This document shows, piece by piece, positions 1 through 7,848 of a DNA stretch of 10,639 nt. The notes under the pieces are model-generated. The model did not search any database. It was given only the letters and a program-made list of their open reading frames with translations, and was not told where the DNA came from. Each line of letters opens with the position of its first letter. Position 1 is the stretch's first letter. The position numbers and the translations under genes were made by a program. The DNA is from Monoraphidium neglectum (taxonomy: Eukaryota > Chlorophyta > Chlorophyceae > Sphaeropleales > Selenastraceae): the NCBI RefSeq assembly GCF_000611645.1, contig NW_014012837.1:1-10639 (forward strand). Direction: 5' to 3'.

Positions 1-278
1 GGGCAGTGGTAAAGGCGAGGAAGGGCGGGGCACGCGGTGGAGGGGGCGGTGGAAGGGCCGGGCAGGACAGCGAGGCGCGGGCCTGGCGCGGACGCCGGTC
101 GTCTGTTGGGCCCCCAAGCATGCTGTCGGGGGCCTCGAAATGTGCACTGCTGAACCTCATCAGTCGAGCCGAGCCTGGGGCTCAAAGACCCATCAGCTTG
201 CTGCTGAATCGTCATCCCTCCTTTGCACGCTGCACCACGCCCACCAGTGCCCTTTCCAAACGCACCCCGTCCCCTCAG

Positions 279-432
279 GCTCCGTCACCGCCAGCGCCGC
301 GGACGACGTCGCCCCGCCCATGCGCACCCCGCCGCGCGGCATGTCCAAGATCAACGCCGTCCGCGTCAGCGTGCGGCCGCGCTCCGCCATGATGGGCCGC
401 AAGCTCACCGCCGCGGCGCCGCGCGTGGCCAG
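279..432 (+). CDS. Internal exon of an unidentified gene (partial)
   Basis: I do not recognise the product. The stretch is flanked by a good acceptor (pyrimidine-rich, ending CCCCTCAG) and a donor (CCAG followed by GTGCGC), the donor type used elsewhere in the window. The 154 bases read as two bases, 50 open codons and two bases. All 50 complete codons end in G or C, which is strong coding evidence. The peptide runs from SVTASAADD through MSKINAVRVSVRPRSAMMG to APRVA. It is basic and has no membrane segment. The pattern VRVSVRPRSAMMGRKL faintly resembles the start of a TrkA-C (RCK_C) domain, as found in algal SAC1/SLT-type transporters; this is only a guess. The previous exon may end near base 8 (GTG before GTAAAG), making bases 9-278 an intron. 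If not spliced at 432, the frame runs to a stop at 479-481. Confidence 0.55.
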
Positions 433-669
433 GTGCGCGGTTTGGTGCCCTGGGCAAAGGGGCGATCGCTTGTGTAGCTGACCGCGTGCGGGCTCTTGCC
501 GATGATGCAGCCAGCCAACGCAGCAGTGCGGCACGAGGCACGAGGCGCTGCTCTCCTGACCCTGACTGCGCAGCCTCAGTGGCGCCCTCCTGTTGCCCCA
601 ATCTTCCCTCCCTCCACGACGTGCATGACACACACCTGCCCACCGGTGATCAAACCTCGCAAACTGCAG

Positions 670-769
670 GCTGCATTCGGGCGTGACGGCCCGGCCGGCT
701 GCACGCGCGCACGCCGTTTCTGCGCGTGCAGGCCGCGCAGCCGCGACGCCCGCTATGCGCATGGTCTGA
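670..769 (+). CDS. Possible terminal exon of the leftmost gene
   Basis: After an acceptor ending CTGCAG (669), this stretch continues the frame left by the exon ending at 432. It runs 33 codons, ending in TGA at 767-769, and would encode an Ala/Arg-rich tail ending AMRMV. Support is weak. Codon use is GC-rich but less extreme than in the upstream exon. At least two other acceptors give different endings: one after 580, with a stop near 630, and one near 730, which reads on to about 849. No TGTAA was seen downstream on this strand. The gene could also simply end at 481 without this splice. Confidence 0.2.
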
Positions 770-1244
770 GAGTGAACGCGCGCCTTGCCGCTTCGCTTTG
801 GCTGGAATTGTCATGCAATTACAGAATCCAATTTTGGTGCTGTGTATAGAATGCAAGTACAAAGTGCAACATGAGGGCACGAAATCAGACATGGTGACCA
901 AAGTCGCTGATGTTGGTGATGAGTGGGGGGGCAGTGATACAACACAAACGTACAAGCCAGGAGGTAGCCACACACCAGCACTCCCCCCTACTGCTTCACA
1001 CGAGACTAATAGCCCGTCCGCCCCCAAGTGTCTCACCACCATAATCGTGCACCCAGCATATTCCCAGTTCAATTTTAAAGCTCCCTGGATTTGGAAATAG
1101 GTCGGGGTCTCCCCCTCACCCCAACCCCCCTGCTGTCCAAATACTCCCAGCCAGGAAAAAGTGCACATGAGTGATAAAGTGTCCCTGCGTTGGCCACTCC
1201 TGCATGCTCTTGGAAGTCGAGCACATTAACTGCTGCACCGCACC
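770..1244. other. Gene-free 3' region with poly(A) signal for the transporter gene
   Basis: This stretch of about 475 bases is visibly richer in A and T than its surroundings and has no convincing exon on either strand. It most likely holds the 3' UTR of the minus-strand transporter gene (stop at 1245-1247). On the minus strand TGTAA occurs at 823-819, giving a 3' UTR of roughly 430 bases. The end of the plus-strand gene to the left may also extend into it. Confidence 0.5.
819..823 (-). terminator. Putative poly(A) signal TGTAA, transporter gene
   Basis: TGTAA on the minus strand (TTACA on plus) is the usual chlorophyte polyadenylation signal. I noticed no other copy between the transporter stop codon and this point. 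A five-base motif is weak evidence alone; its position and the AT-rich context help. Confidence 0.4.
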
Positions 1245-2948
1245 CTAGTACGGTGAAAAGGCAAACTCGCACCACAACACCAGGAGCGCAGCGGCTGTCG
1301 ACGCGACGCCCGCGGGAAGCATGAGGCGCGTGAACTGCACATACGTCGTCCTCAACCCCCGCTGCTTGATGATTGCTACCCACATGATCCCAGCCAGGGA
1401 TCCGATGACAGTAAAGCACGCGGCCGTGTTGCTGCCCACGACGACGGCAAACAGCGCCGCCTGCAGGTTGTGCCGCACCGCGGCCGGCGCGACGGCGCCG
1501 GCGGCGGAGGCGGCGGCGGCAAAGGCGGGGCTCATGCAGGCGCGCGTCAGCAGGATTGTCATCGGCTGGTTGACAATAAGGTTGGACATTAGAACAGAAA
1601 TGGCGCCGAGGAGCCACAGCCCTGTGAGGGTTGGACGAGAGAGGCAGCGGAGGGCAACACAATGGGTGTTGAGCTGGCAGCTCGAAGCTGGCAGAGACAC
1701 TGTTGCTGCAGGCCAACGAGCACAAGCGAAAGCGCACAGCTCGGTCGGTCTGAACGACCCCTCTGACACCACCGTGCATGACAAAGTCCGCCGCCGCGCG
1801 ACGCACCTGCCGCGAGACTGCGGGCGCTGCCGCCCAGTGCGGCCCCGAGGCGGTCCACCCAGCCGTTGGCCGACAGGCCCTCCACCAATATGAAGAAGCC
1901 CAGCACCAGGGGCACCACGTCCCAGGGCACGCTCCAAAACGGTCCCCAGAACGTCGGCCGCTTGGCGGCCAGCTGGGTGCGGAGGCTGCTTGCGGCCGCC
2001 GCCGCGCCGCTCGGAGGCTCGTCGGCCGCGCCCGCACTGGCCGCCGCCGCTGCTGCGGCCGCCGAGTCGAGATCGCCCGGCCGCAGCGGCGCTGCGTCTG
2101 GCGCCGCAGGTGTGTGGTCCAGTTCGAATGGGGCCAGGCCCGGCTGCTGCTGCACACGCCAGGCGGCAGCATCGCCCGCTGCTGCTGTGTCCACAGCTGC
2201 CCCATTGGTGGAGACCGCCAGTGGCGCGCGTGCGCCAGTGGACGCCTCGGCTGCCATGTCCGCTCCTGCCCACACAAGCAGCTCGCTGCCCGCCCCGCTG
2301 CCCCCTGCGGCGCCCTCCTTGCTCGCATCTCCGCCGCTGCCGCCACCGCCATTTGCGCTGTTGCCAGCGTCAAAGAATTGACTGCTGCTTGGTGTCGCCC
2401 CGCCGCGCCCGCTGCGCGGCAGCAGCTCTGCAACCGACCGCCCGCCGCGCCGCCCCTGCGGCGGCCGCGGCAGCCGCCGCTGCCACAGCGGCGCAAGCAC
2501 GTACGCGCACAGCCCATATGCGCAGCTCGCGCCGGCGCACACCAGGGTGACCGCCCACAAGGGAAACCCGAGCGACGGCGCCGCGGCCAGCAGCGCGAGG
2601 CAGACCGCTAGGTTGGCGGCCCCGAATGCGGCGCCCCAAGGATCTGACAGCACTGATGCGGGCGGGATCTCGGGAAGGGCCAGCCGTGCTGGGAGGGCGC
2701 GGCGGTGTGTCAAGTACAGCACCGTCGTCGCGGCCAGGCCGGCGGCGGCCGTGGGGGCGAGCATCCAGCGGGAGTAATCGAGGAACGACAGCGAGAAGGC
2801 CTGCGCAACGATGATGTTGGTGGGGTTGCCTGCGGAGGGTGGCCGTGGCATGCTGATGAGTTGGCGTTGGGTGCAGGAAGGACAGGCGCCAGAGGTAGGC
2901 ATGGGCGCAGACCACGACAACCAGGAACTGCGGCTGGTTGCGGTGTGT

Positions 2949-2981
<33 letters not shown>

Positions 2982-4338
2982 TGTTTGCAGGGAGGCATCT
3001 TGGAGAATGGCCAGCCGTTGAGAGCAGACGTGAGGGAGGGCCCTGGAGATGTGATGCCACCCACCGATGTAGAGAGCCATGGACCAGAGGTTTGACGCCA
3101 CAAACTCCGCAGCCAGAAAGGGCATGGGCTCGGCGCCTGCGCGTGGCGGGAAGTAGCGGAGTGCTCAACACGCGCCTGGGGTCAGGGCAGGGGTGCCGGG
3201 CTGACGAGACGGCTGTGAGCGATGCGCAGGGCACGCCGCTACGCTCAGGGGCGCCAGAGCGGGCACCTTGCGCGGTCACTGCAGCGCATTGCATCATCGG
3301 AGTGCTCCCGTGGCTCACCGCTGGCCACGGTCTGCACGTACACGATTGGCGTGAGGCTCATGACAACCACCTGGGCCACAGTTGAGGGATTGCAGGATGC
3401 ATGCGTTGAGAGCATGCGCGCACGCGTGCCTGAGCGCATGCGCGCATGGGTTGAGAGCATGCAGCAGAGCGTGGCATGCGCGAAGGCCGCATGCTGCTGT
3501 GCGGCGGCCGCCCTGTCGCGCCCGGCTGCTGTGGGCATCCCACAGGGACAGAAGTGCTTCGCGGCAGCGCCGTCGGCACTCACGTCGTTGCTGATGTGTG
3601 CATGGAACGTTGGCAGGGCCAGGGGGTGGCAATGGCGCGTGCAGCGGGGTTAGGGTGGGGTCCTTTTTAGCTTGTAGCCATGAAATGAGGGGCTCCTGCA
3701 AGATGAGCTTCACAACGTATCATCGCATCTTCACGACGATACGTTAAACGCCCCCCACTTGCACCAAACGACAGCAGCAGAGCAGCAGCGTGCCCGAGCC
3801 AGGCGGCGCAGCCGCGGAGTGCTCACCTGGTGAAGAGCGTGACCACGGCCGCCAGCAGCGACTGCAGCACAAACAGCCGCGGGCCCGTCGTCGCGGCGCG
3901 CCCCGTCATCTTGAGGGCGAGCCAGGCAAACGCGCCCGTCTGGTCGAGCGCCGCAGCGATGTAGGCAAGCGCCAGGAACAGGATCAGGATGGAGTATGGC
4001 TGGATTGATGAATCCCCCAGTATACCGTTCAGCAGCCCGCGGCTGTCCAGGCAGCCGGCCGCGAGCATCACAAGGACGCCCAGCGGCGGTGGGAGCCAGT
4101 GCGGGATGCGGACGGCGACAGACGCGCGCACGCCGCCGCTGCTGCTGCCGCCGCCATTGCGGGCGGCACGGAGGCGGCGCGGCACGGGGACTCGCAGCTT
4201 GACGGGCAGCAGGACAAGCGCAATCACGCAAGCCACTGAGACGAGGAAGATGACGAGTGCGCCGATCGCGCTCGGGGTTGGCGGCCCAGTGCTGGCGCCT
4301 GCATCCGCAGCGGCATCTTTGGCATCAAGCGCCTCCAT
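1245..4338 (-). CDS. ArsB/Lsi2-like membrane anion transporter, complete, six exons
   Basis: This is an ion-transporter (IT) superfamily membrane protein closest in motifs to ArsB arsenite pumps and their algal, oomycete and plant (Lsi2) relatives. Exons on minus: 4338-3827, 3590-3584, 3370-3319, 3136-3065, 2829-1807 and 1621-1245. They total 2043 bases, giving 680 residues, and all phases fit. The ATG at 4338 is the first after an in-frame TGA at 4401-4399. Visible features: a membrane helix at about residues 22-45; TLFTSNDVVVMSLTPIV at about 167-183; AEFVASNLWSMALYIGNPTNI at about 200-220, the family signature; helices at about 236-255 and 280-328; MSNLIVNQPMTILL at about 567-580; VVGSNTAACFTVIGSLAGIMW at about 616-636; and a last helix near 655-672. 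Residues about 330-508 form an Ala/Gly/Ser-rich hydrophilic insert absent from bacterial ArsB (about 430 residues). The substrate cannot be told: arsenite, silicic acid and other ions are all possible. It diverges from the bL33 gene. Confidence 0.88.
2943..2984. repeat. Alternating purine-pyrimidine tract in transporter intron 4
   Basis: A 42-base perfect alternation: (GT)n, then (GC)n, then (GT)n on the plus strand. It lies inside the 235-base intron at 3064-2830 of the transporter gene. Such a CG core flanked by GT repeats is a classic sequence for forming left-handed Z-DNA. It is also a likely length-variable microsatellite. Confidence 0.9.
3395..3495. repeat. GCATGC-rich imperfect repeats in transporter intron 2
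   Basis: The hexamer GCATGC or close variants recur several times in about 100 bases. A longer unit, ATG(C/G)GTTGAGAGCATGC, appears at 3400-3416 and again at 3446-3462. The block lies in the intron (3583-3371) directly downstream of the microexon. It is partly palindromic and could fold in the pre-mRNA; no function is visible. Confidence 0.6.
3584..3590 (-). other. Seven-base microexon of the transporter gene
   Basis: The bases CAACGAC on minus are preceded by an acceptor ending CACATCAG and followed by a perfect donor GTGAGT. Exon 1 ends two bases into a codon (AG at 3828-3827) and the next large exon starts in phase 0 at 3370, so they cannot be joined directly. These seven bases complete the Ser codon and add Asn-Asp. 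That restores the family motif (S/A)ND followed by a run of V and then LTPIV. The motif match, phases and both splice sites agree. Confidence 0.82.
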
Positions 4339-4784
4339 CAATGCGTGTGTGTTGGGGTCTTGGGCTCCCAACGCGATCGCAAAAAGCGCCACTGCTGCTC
4401 AATGTGTGATTAGCTGCATGAGCTCCTTCACCAGTGATCACGGCATGCGATAGGTTCGGCACCAGGGTCAAGATCAGCGTGATGGCGTCGGAGAGACTTG
4501 TCGCTTTCCTCAAGCTTCATATGTTGAACGGAATTGCGCCGCTTGGTTTTCCCGCTACGGCCTTCCCACGACATTTGCTGCTGGGATTCCACCGGCCACT
4601 CTATTTGCCTACACGGCCGCCCATTCTCGCGCTTTGACGTTTGGAAGTGCTCGATTCGATTCCATCGATATCCTGATTGAGCGTGTGAATTTGCGCAAGG
4701 AGCGGCCTCTGGCTGAAGCAGCAGCCACACCTATCACCCGAAAGAGCCCGCGGCCGCGGCAGGAGCAGCAGCAGTAACAGCACA
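4339..4784. promoter_or_regulatory. Shared divergent upstream region of transporter and bL33 genes
   Basis: The 446 bases between the two divergent start codons must contain both 5' UTRs and core promoters, unless an unseen 5' exon exists. The part from about 4400 to 4690 is less GC-rich than the coding DNA on either side. I see no clear TATA box and no repeat array. An in-frame TGA at 4401-4399 bounds the transporter reading frame upstream. Confidence 0.55.
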
Positions 4785-5324
4785 ATGCAGTCGTTGGTCA
4801 GGACCAATGCGACGGCCGTGAGCAACCCGCTCTTCGGCAACAGGCTGAGCTATCGCATGGTGGCAGCACCGGCGCCGAGCACCCAGGCGACTAGGCAGGT
4901 CGTGACGATGGCCAAGAAGAAGGGTGTGCGCATTATCGTGACTATGGAGTGCACCGAGGCCCGCGGCGAGGGCCTCACGCCGTCGCGCTACACCACGCAG
5001 AAGGTGCGCGGCTGCCATTGCTGCTGCCCGCCATGCTGCTGCGAGCCCCATTCAGGCTGCGCTTCGCGTCAAGCAGCTACAAAATTTGCCTTCTGCGTTA
5101 CGTATCTGCCGCACGGCGCGGGGCAGGCAGACTAGCTGCTTTCCTGCCGCCACCACGACCAAGCCGTTGCCACATCGCTTTGGGCTCACCCTCCCTGATC
5201 AACGCCTCAACCCCACACTTCTGTGCTCCATTTGCAGAACCGCCGCAACCACCCGGAGCGCCTGGAGCTCAAGAAGTACAACCCCAACCTGCGCCGCTAC
5301 ACCCTGCACCGCGAGATCAAGTGA
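4785..5324 (+). CDS. Plastid ribosomal protein bL33 (nuclear-encoded), two exons
   Basis: This is a large-subunit protein of the chloroplast ribosome. Exons 4785-5003 and 5238-5324 give 101 residues, with a phase-0 intron (GTGCGC donor, TTTGCAG acceptor). Residues 1-41 form a basic, hydroxylated extension without acidic residues, as expected for a chloroplast transit peptide. The mature part starts near [11 protein letters not shown] at residue 42 and contains SRYTTQK, then [17 protein letters not shown] and a C-terminal REIK, the bL33 signature in full. Bacterial and plastid bL33 proteins often bind zinc through two Cys pairs; here only one Cys remains (ECTEA), and the second pair is replaced by NPNL. 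So this is a Cys-minus form. In most land plants this gene is in the plastid genome; here the introns and transit peptide show that it is nuclear. Later in-frame ATGs (residues 25 and 42) make the exact start slightly uncertain. Confidence 0.93.
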
Positions 5325-5597
5325 TCGCTTCGAACGGATGCCACGGGCGCCGCCATTCCTTGCAGCATAGCGCGCAGGGCCGCTGGCGCATGTATTATGC
5401 GCTCGCGGCGCTGGTGTGACTGCCTAGGCGGTGCAGTAGCAGCAGCAGCTGTGGAGGTGGTCGCTGCAGGCGGTCAGGTGCAGCGCCTATGCTGGGGCAT
5501 CGTTCCCGGCGTTTGGCCGTGCCAGCTGCGGGGCAGTGGACCGAGGGCCGCAACGCCGCGTCGCGGTTCGTGGCAGCGGCATGTAGTAGGCTTGTTC

Positions 5598-5602
5598 TGT
5601 AA
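5598..5602 (+). terminator. Putative poly(A) signal TGTAA, bL33 gene
   Basis: TGTAA on plus, 274 bases after the bL33 stop codon, is the first copy I find downstream on that strand. It faces the opposing signal at 5676-5680. Confidence 0.5.
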
Positions 5603-5675
5603 CCGATGCAATTGCTGACCTTGCACAGCACCCCTGGGTAGTCTGTGGGGAACTGCTTAGCCAGGGCCACCATAA

Positions 5676-5680
5676 TTACA
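5676..5680 (-). terminator. Putative poly(A) signal TGTAA, bL28 gene
   Basis: TGTAA on minus (TTACA on plus), about 174 bases after the bL28 stop codon. With 5598-5602 it frames a very short gap between two convergent genes. Confidence 0.5.
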
Positions 5681-5853
5681 TTGGGGTCGAAGAAGGCGGG
5701 ACGGCAGGCACACGCCGCTGCAACTGCCACCATAAAAATTGCCGTGTTTAAGGTGCATGAGCAGCCAACACGATTCTCAACATTGGCAGGTCAAAGTCAC
5801 AGGAACGAGTCTCTCATCGATTATAGTCCACACACAAGAAGTCCCAGTTGTGT

Positions 5854-6771
5854 TCATGCAATTGGAGGGCTTCCCTGCTGCTGCTGGTGCTGCCGCGGCT
5901 GCTGCTGCTGCTGCTGCTGTTGACTTTGCTGCTTGTCCAGCTGCTGGTGCGGCCCCCGCTTCTCCGTCAGCTGTGGTCGCTGCTTACTGCCCGCAGTCAG
6001 CCGCGCGGCCAATTGGCCAGCAGGCAGTGCCGCGACCGCCCCATCTCGCGACCCGTCCCCGAGCCGCAGTGCCGCTGCCGTTGCGTCCATTCGCCGCTGC
6101 GCCGCCTCCTCAAACCACCGCTGCTTGTGGATGAGGCCGATGCGGAACTTCAAGTCGGATCCGACATCAGAGTGCAGCAGGCGGTCTGGAGTTTTCAGCA
6201 GGTACCGGTCGAGGCCGCCTGCTCGATCGATCAGCCTGCAGAGCACGTGCGTAGAGATGCCCGCAATGTAGGCAGCACTTCAGCGAAAGCAGACAAACGC
6301 AGCTCAGGGCGGGGCTCCAGCAGGGCCAGGACAGTGGGGGCACATGTGCCGATTTCCTGGCAACTTGCAGGACTTGCAGCGCAGCGCCGCAGTTGAGGTC
6401 GGACGGGGCGCACCTCAGGGCTGTAGTTGTCAGCTTCAGCTGGACCTCCTGCCCCAAGGCTTCACTGTACAGGCGCTTGCACACTACATTTGGCTTCCAG
6501 ATGCGCCGGCTCCTGCGCGCAGCAGCAATGCAGTCGCGGGCGCCAGCAGCAGCGGCAACGGTGTCAGGAAGCAACAGTGCACACGCCCTGGAACGCCTGC
6601 TGCCCGCCTGGATAGCCAGGACATGCGCATTCTTCAATGCTCCACCACCCACTTCTTTCCGTAGTCATTGCTGATCTTGTTGCCCGTCGTGATGTGCTTG
6701 CCAGCGTAGAGTGCACCTCGCGCCTTGCGTGGGATGTGGCCGCGAAGCCACTGCTCCACGCCTAGCGGCAT
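5854..6771 (-). CDS. Mitochondrial-type ribosomal protein bL28, three exons
   Basis: This is a large-subunit ribosomal protein of the bL28 family, of the mitochondrial kind. Exons on minus at 6771-6653, 6512-6414 and 6235-5854 total 600 bases, giving 199 residues; both introns fit in phase 2. The ATG at 6771 is the first after an in-frame TGA about 12 codons upstream. Visible features: ARGALYAGKHITTGNKIS (about 19-36), SRRIWKPNVVCKRLYSEALG (41-60), the LTTTALR strand (67-73), then IDRAGGLDRYLLKTPDRLL (about 75-93). The last stretch is characteristic of mitochondrial homologues (land-plant forms read IDKAGGIDEYLLKTP) and is absent from plastid L28. There is no obvious cleavable presequence; the first 20 residues are basic. 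The C-terminal region after about residue 120 is not conserved and ends in a Gln-rich tail (about 171-193) encoded by CAG repeats. It converges with bL33. Confidence 0.92.
5876..5926. repeat. CTG/CAG triplet repeat in the bL28 coding region
   Basis: An interrupted CTG run on plus (CAG on minus), about 50 bases, read in the Gln frame of the bL28 gene close to its stop codon. It encodes the poly-Gln tail and is likely to vary in length between strains. Confidence 0.8.
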
Positions 6772-7166
6772 GGGTGCCTTGCGCTGCCCTCGTCGGTGAT
6801 CTGTTCACACACCCTGAACTGCGTGCGCAATGCAGGATGACGTCTGAGGCCAAGCAAATGAACGAGCGGGCCCAAGCAAGCGGTGATACGGTAATGGCCG
6901 GGCAATGCTGGATGGGAAGCAGGGTCGTCGCTGCAGAGCTGCTGCAGAGTGGTGCGTGCGTTGCCTCGTGGTCATCTTAATGCAGCACCAGGACTTCAAT
7001 ATGATAATTTGGCATTTGTGCAGACGGTGTGAGGTTCAGGCATGCGTCTGCACCAGGTCAATTGCGGGTCAACCACAACCAACACTTGACTCATCACCCA
7101 CGCAGGGCTCACACAACAGCATCCTGCCTAGCAAGCGCTGCCGTTGCAAGAACCATGGATTCTGTG

Positions 7167-7171
7167 TTACA
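7167..7171 (-). terminator. Putative poly(A) signal TGTAA, HCF173-like gene
   Basis: TGTAA on minus, about 680 bases after the stop codon. A perfect 7-base inverted repeat (CCAGGCA...TGCCTGG, 7175-7196) lies just before it in the transcript direction. It is the only TGTAA I noticed between the two minus-strand genes. Confidence 0.35.
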
Positions 7172-7770
7172 TGTCCAGGCAGGAGCGCTTGCCTGGAAAA
7201 TCTGGCACCAAGCAGTTATAGAGGGATATGAAACCGGCATTTGGGCTGCACTCTCCACAACGTTGCAAGCAAAAAAGTGTGGGAGCTGATGTATTGGGCG
7301 CTGGCGGCCACTGCGCAGCTGCACAGTCTCCCAACAAACCAGGCGCAGGCAGCGGCCGACGGCGACCGAATGCACATGCCCTGCCGGAGGGGAGTGCCCT
7401 GCACCACCCAAAAAACCCGGGCTCGTGCCAACGCAACACTGAGAGCGCTCTTCAATCACAAGTCTCTATACCACGGTGGGTTGGGAGGACCCTCAGACAA
7501 CCAAGCAATACAGGGCAGGACGCTCGTCAGCGTAGCCAAGCCAATTGCTTGGCAACAAGGTCCGAGCCAAGATGAGGCCGTGGCGCTCGGGCATGCTGCG
7601 TGGCGCGTTGAATCGCTGCGCCCTTACCTGGGCTGCCACGCTGTAGACCCGGCTGCCGCGCTCCCTCCCCCATGGGCACAATGGTGCCTCGCATCACGCC
7701 TCCTCCATATCCCAATCGCTCTCCCCGCAACACACGCGCACACACACGTGCCCATGCCCACGCACGCACG

Positions 7771-7830
7771 ACACGCAAGCCCAGCGCTGTCGACGGCCGC
7801 GCACGCAAGCCAAGCGCTGCCGACGGCCGC
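7771..7830. repeat. 30-base tandem duplication
   Basis: Two adjacent 30-base units (7771-7800 and 7801-7830) match at about 27 of 30 positions; both contain ACGCAAGCC and end CGACGGCCGC. They lie just downstream of the HCF173-like stop codon, in its presumed 3' UTR. A CA/CG-rich stretch (7733-7770) precedes them. Confidence 0.75.
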
Positions 7831-7848
7831 GCCATTGTGGCAGTGCCC

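Larger units (their letters stand above)
6772..7848. other. Gene-free stretch: HCF173-like 3' UTR and bL28 upstream region
   Basis: About 1.08 kb without a convincing exon on either strand. Open frames here lack recognisable motifs, and base composition is lower in GC than the exons. The right part is probably the 3' UTR of the HCF173-like gene; the left part should carry the bL28 promoter. TGTAA on minus at 7171-7167 is a candidate end of the right-hand transcript, giving a long 3' UTR of about 680 bases. Small inverted repeats occur at 7175-7196 and 7535-7553. Confidence 0.5.

Noticed and set aside
193..762. 189-codon minus-strand frame at the left end
   Set aside because: It is antisense to the exon 279-432, which has perfect GC third positions and splice sites on plus.
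1778..2611. Long plus-strand open frames opposite the transporter exon
   Set aside because: Arg/Ala-rich antisense shadows of the GC-rich coding exon, with no family resemblance.
1589..3103. 504-codon open frame on minus as a single-exon protein
   Set aside because: Its middle is the real exon 2829-1807, but both ends run into introns, including the CA-repeat intron. The family motifs are restored only by splicing.
4325..4513. Upstream frame MRKATSLSDAITL as the transporter N-terminus
   Set aside because: It is out of frame with exon 1 and would need an intron of about 40 bases. An in-frame TGA at 4401-4399 followed by ATG at 4338 gives a simpler start.
5395..5733. Minus-strand frame with FFDPNVIMVALAKQFPTDYPG as an extra bL28 exon or separate gene
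   Set aside because: It lies after the bL28 stop codon and overlaps both putative poly(A) signals, and I recognise no family. Best explained as 3' UTR.
7733..7830. CA-rich and tandem repeat region as a CRISPR or telomere-like array
   Set aside because: There are only two 30-base units without spacers, and the CA/CG stretch is a simple repeat; neither fits those arrays.
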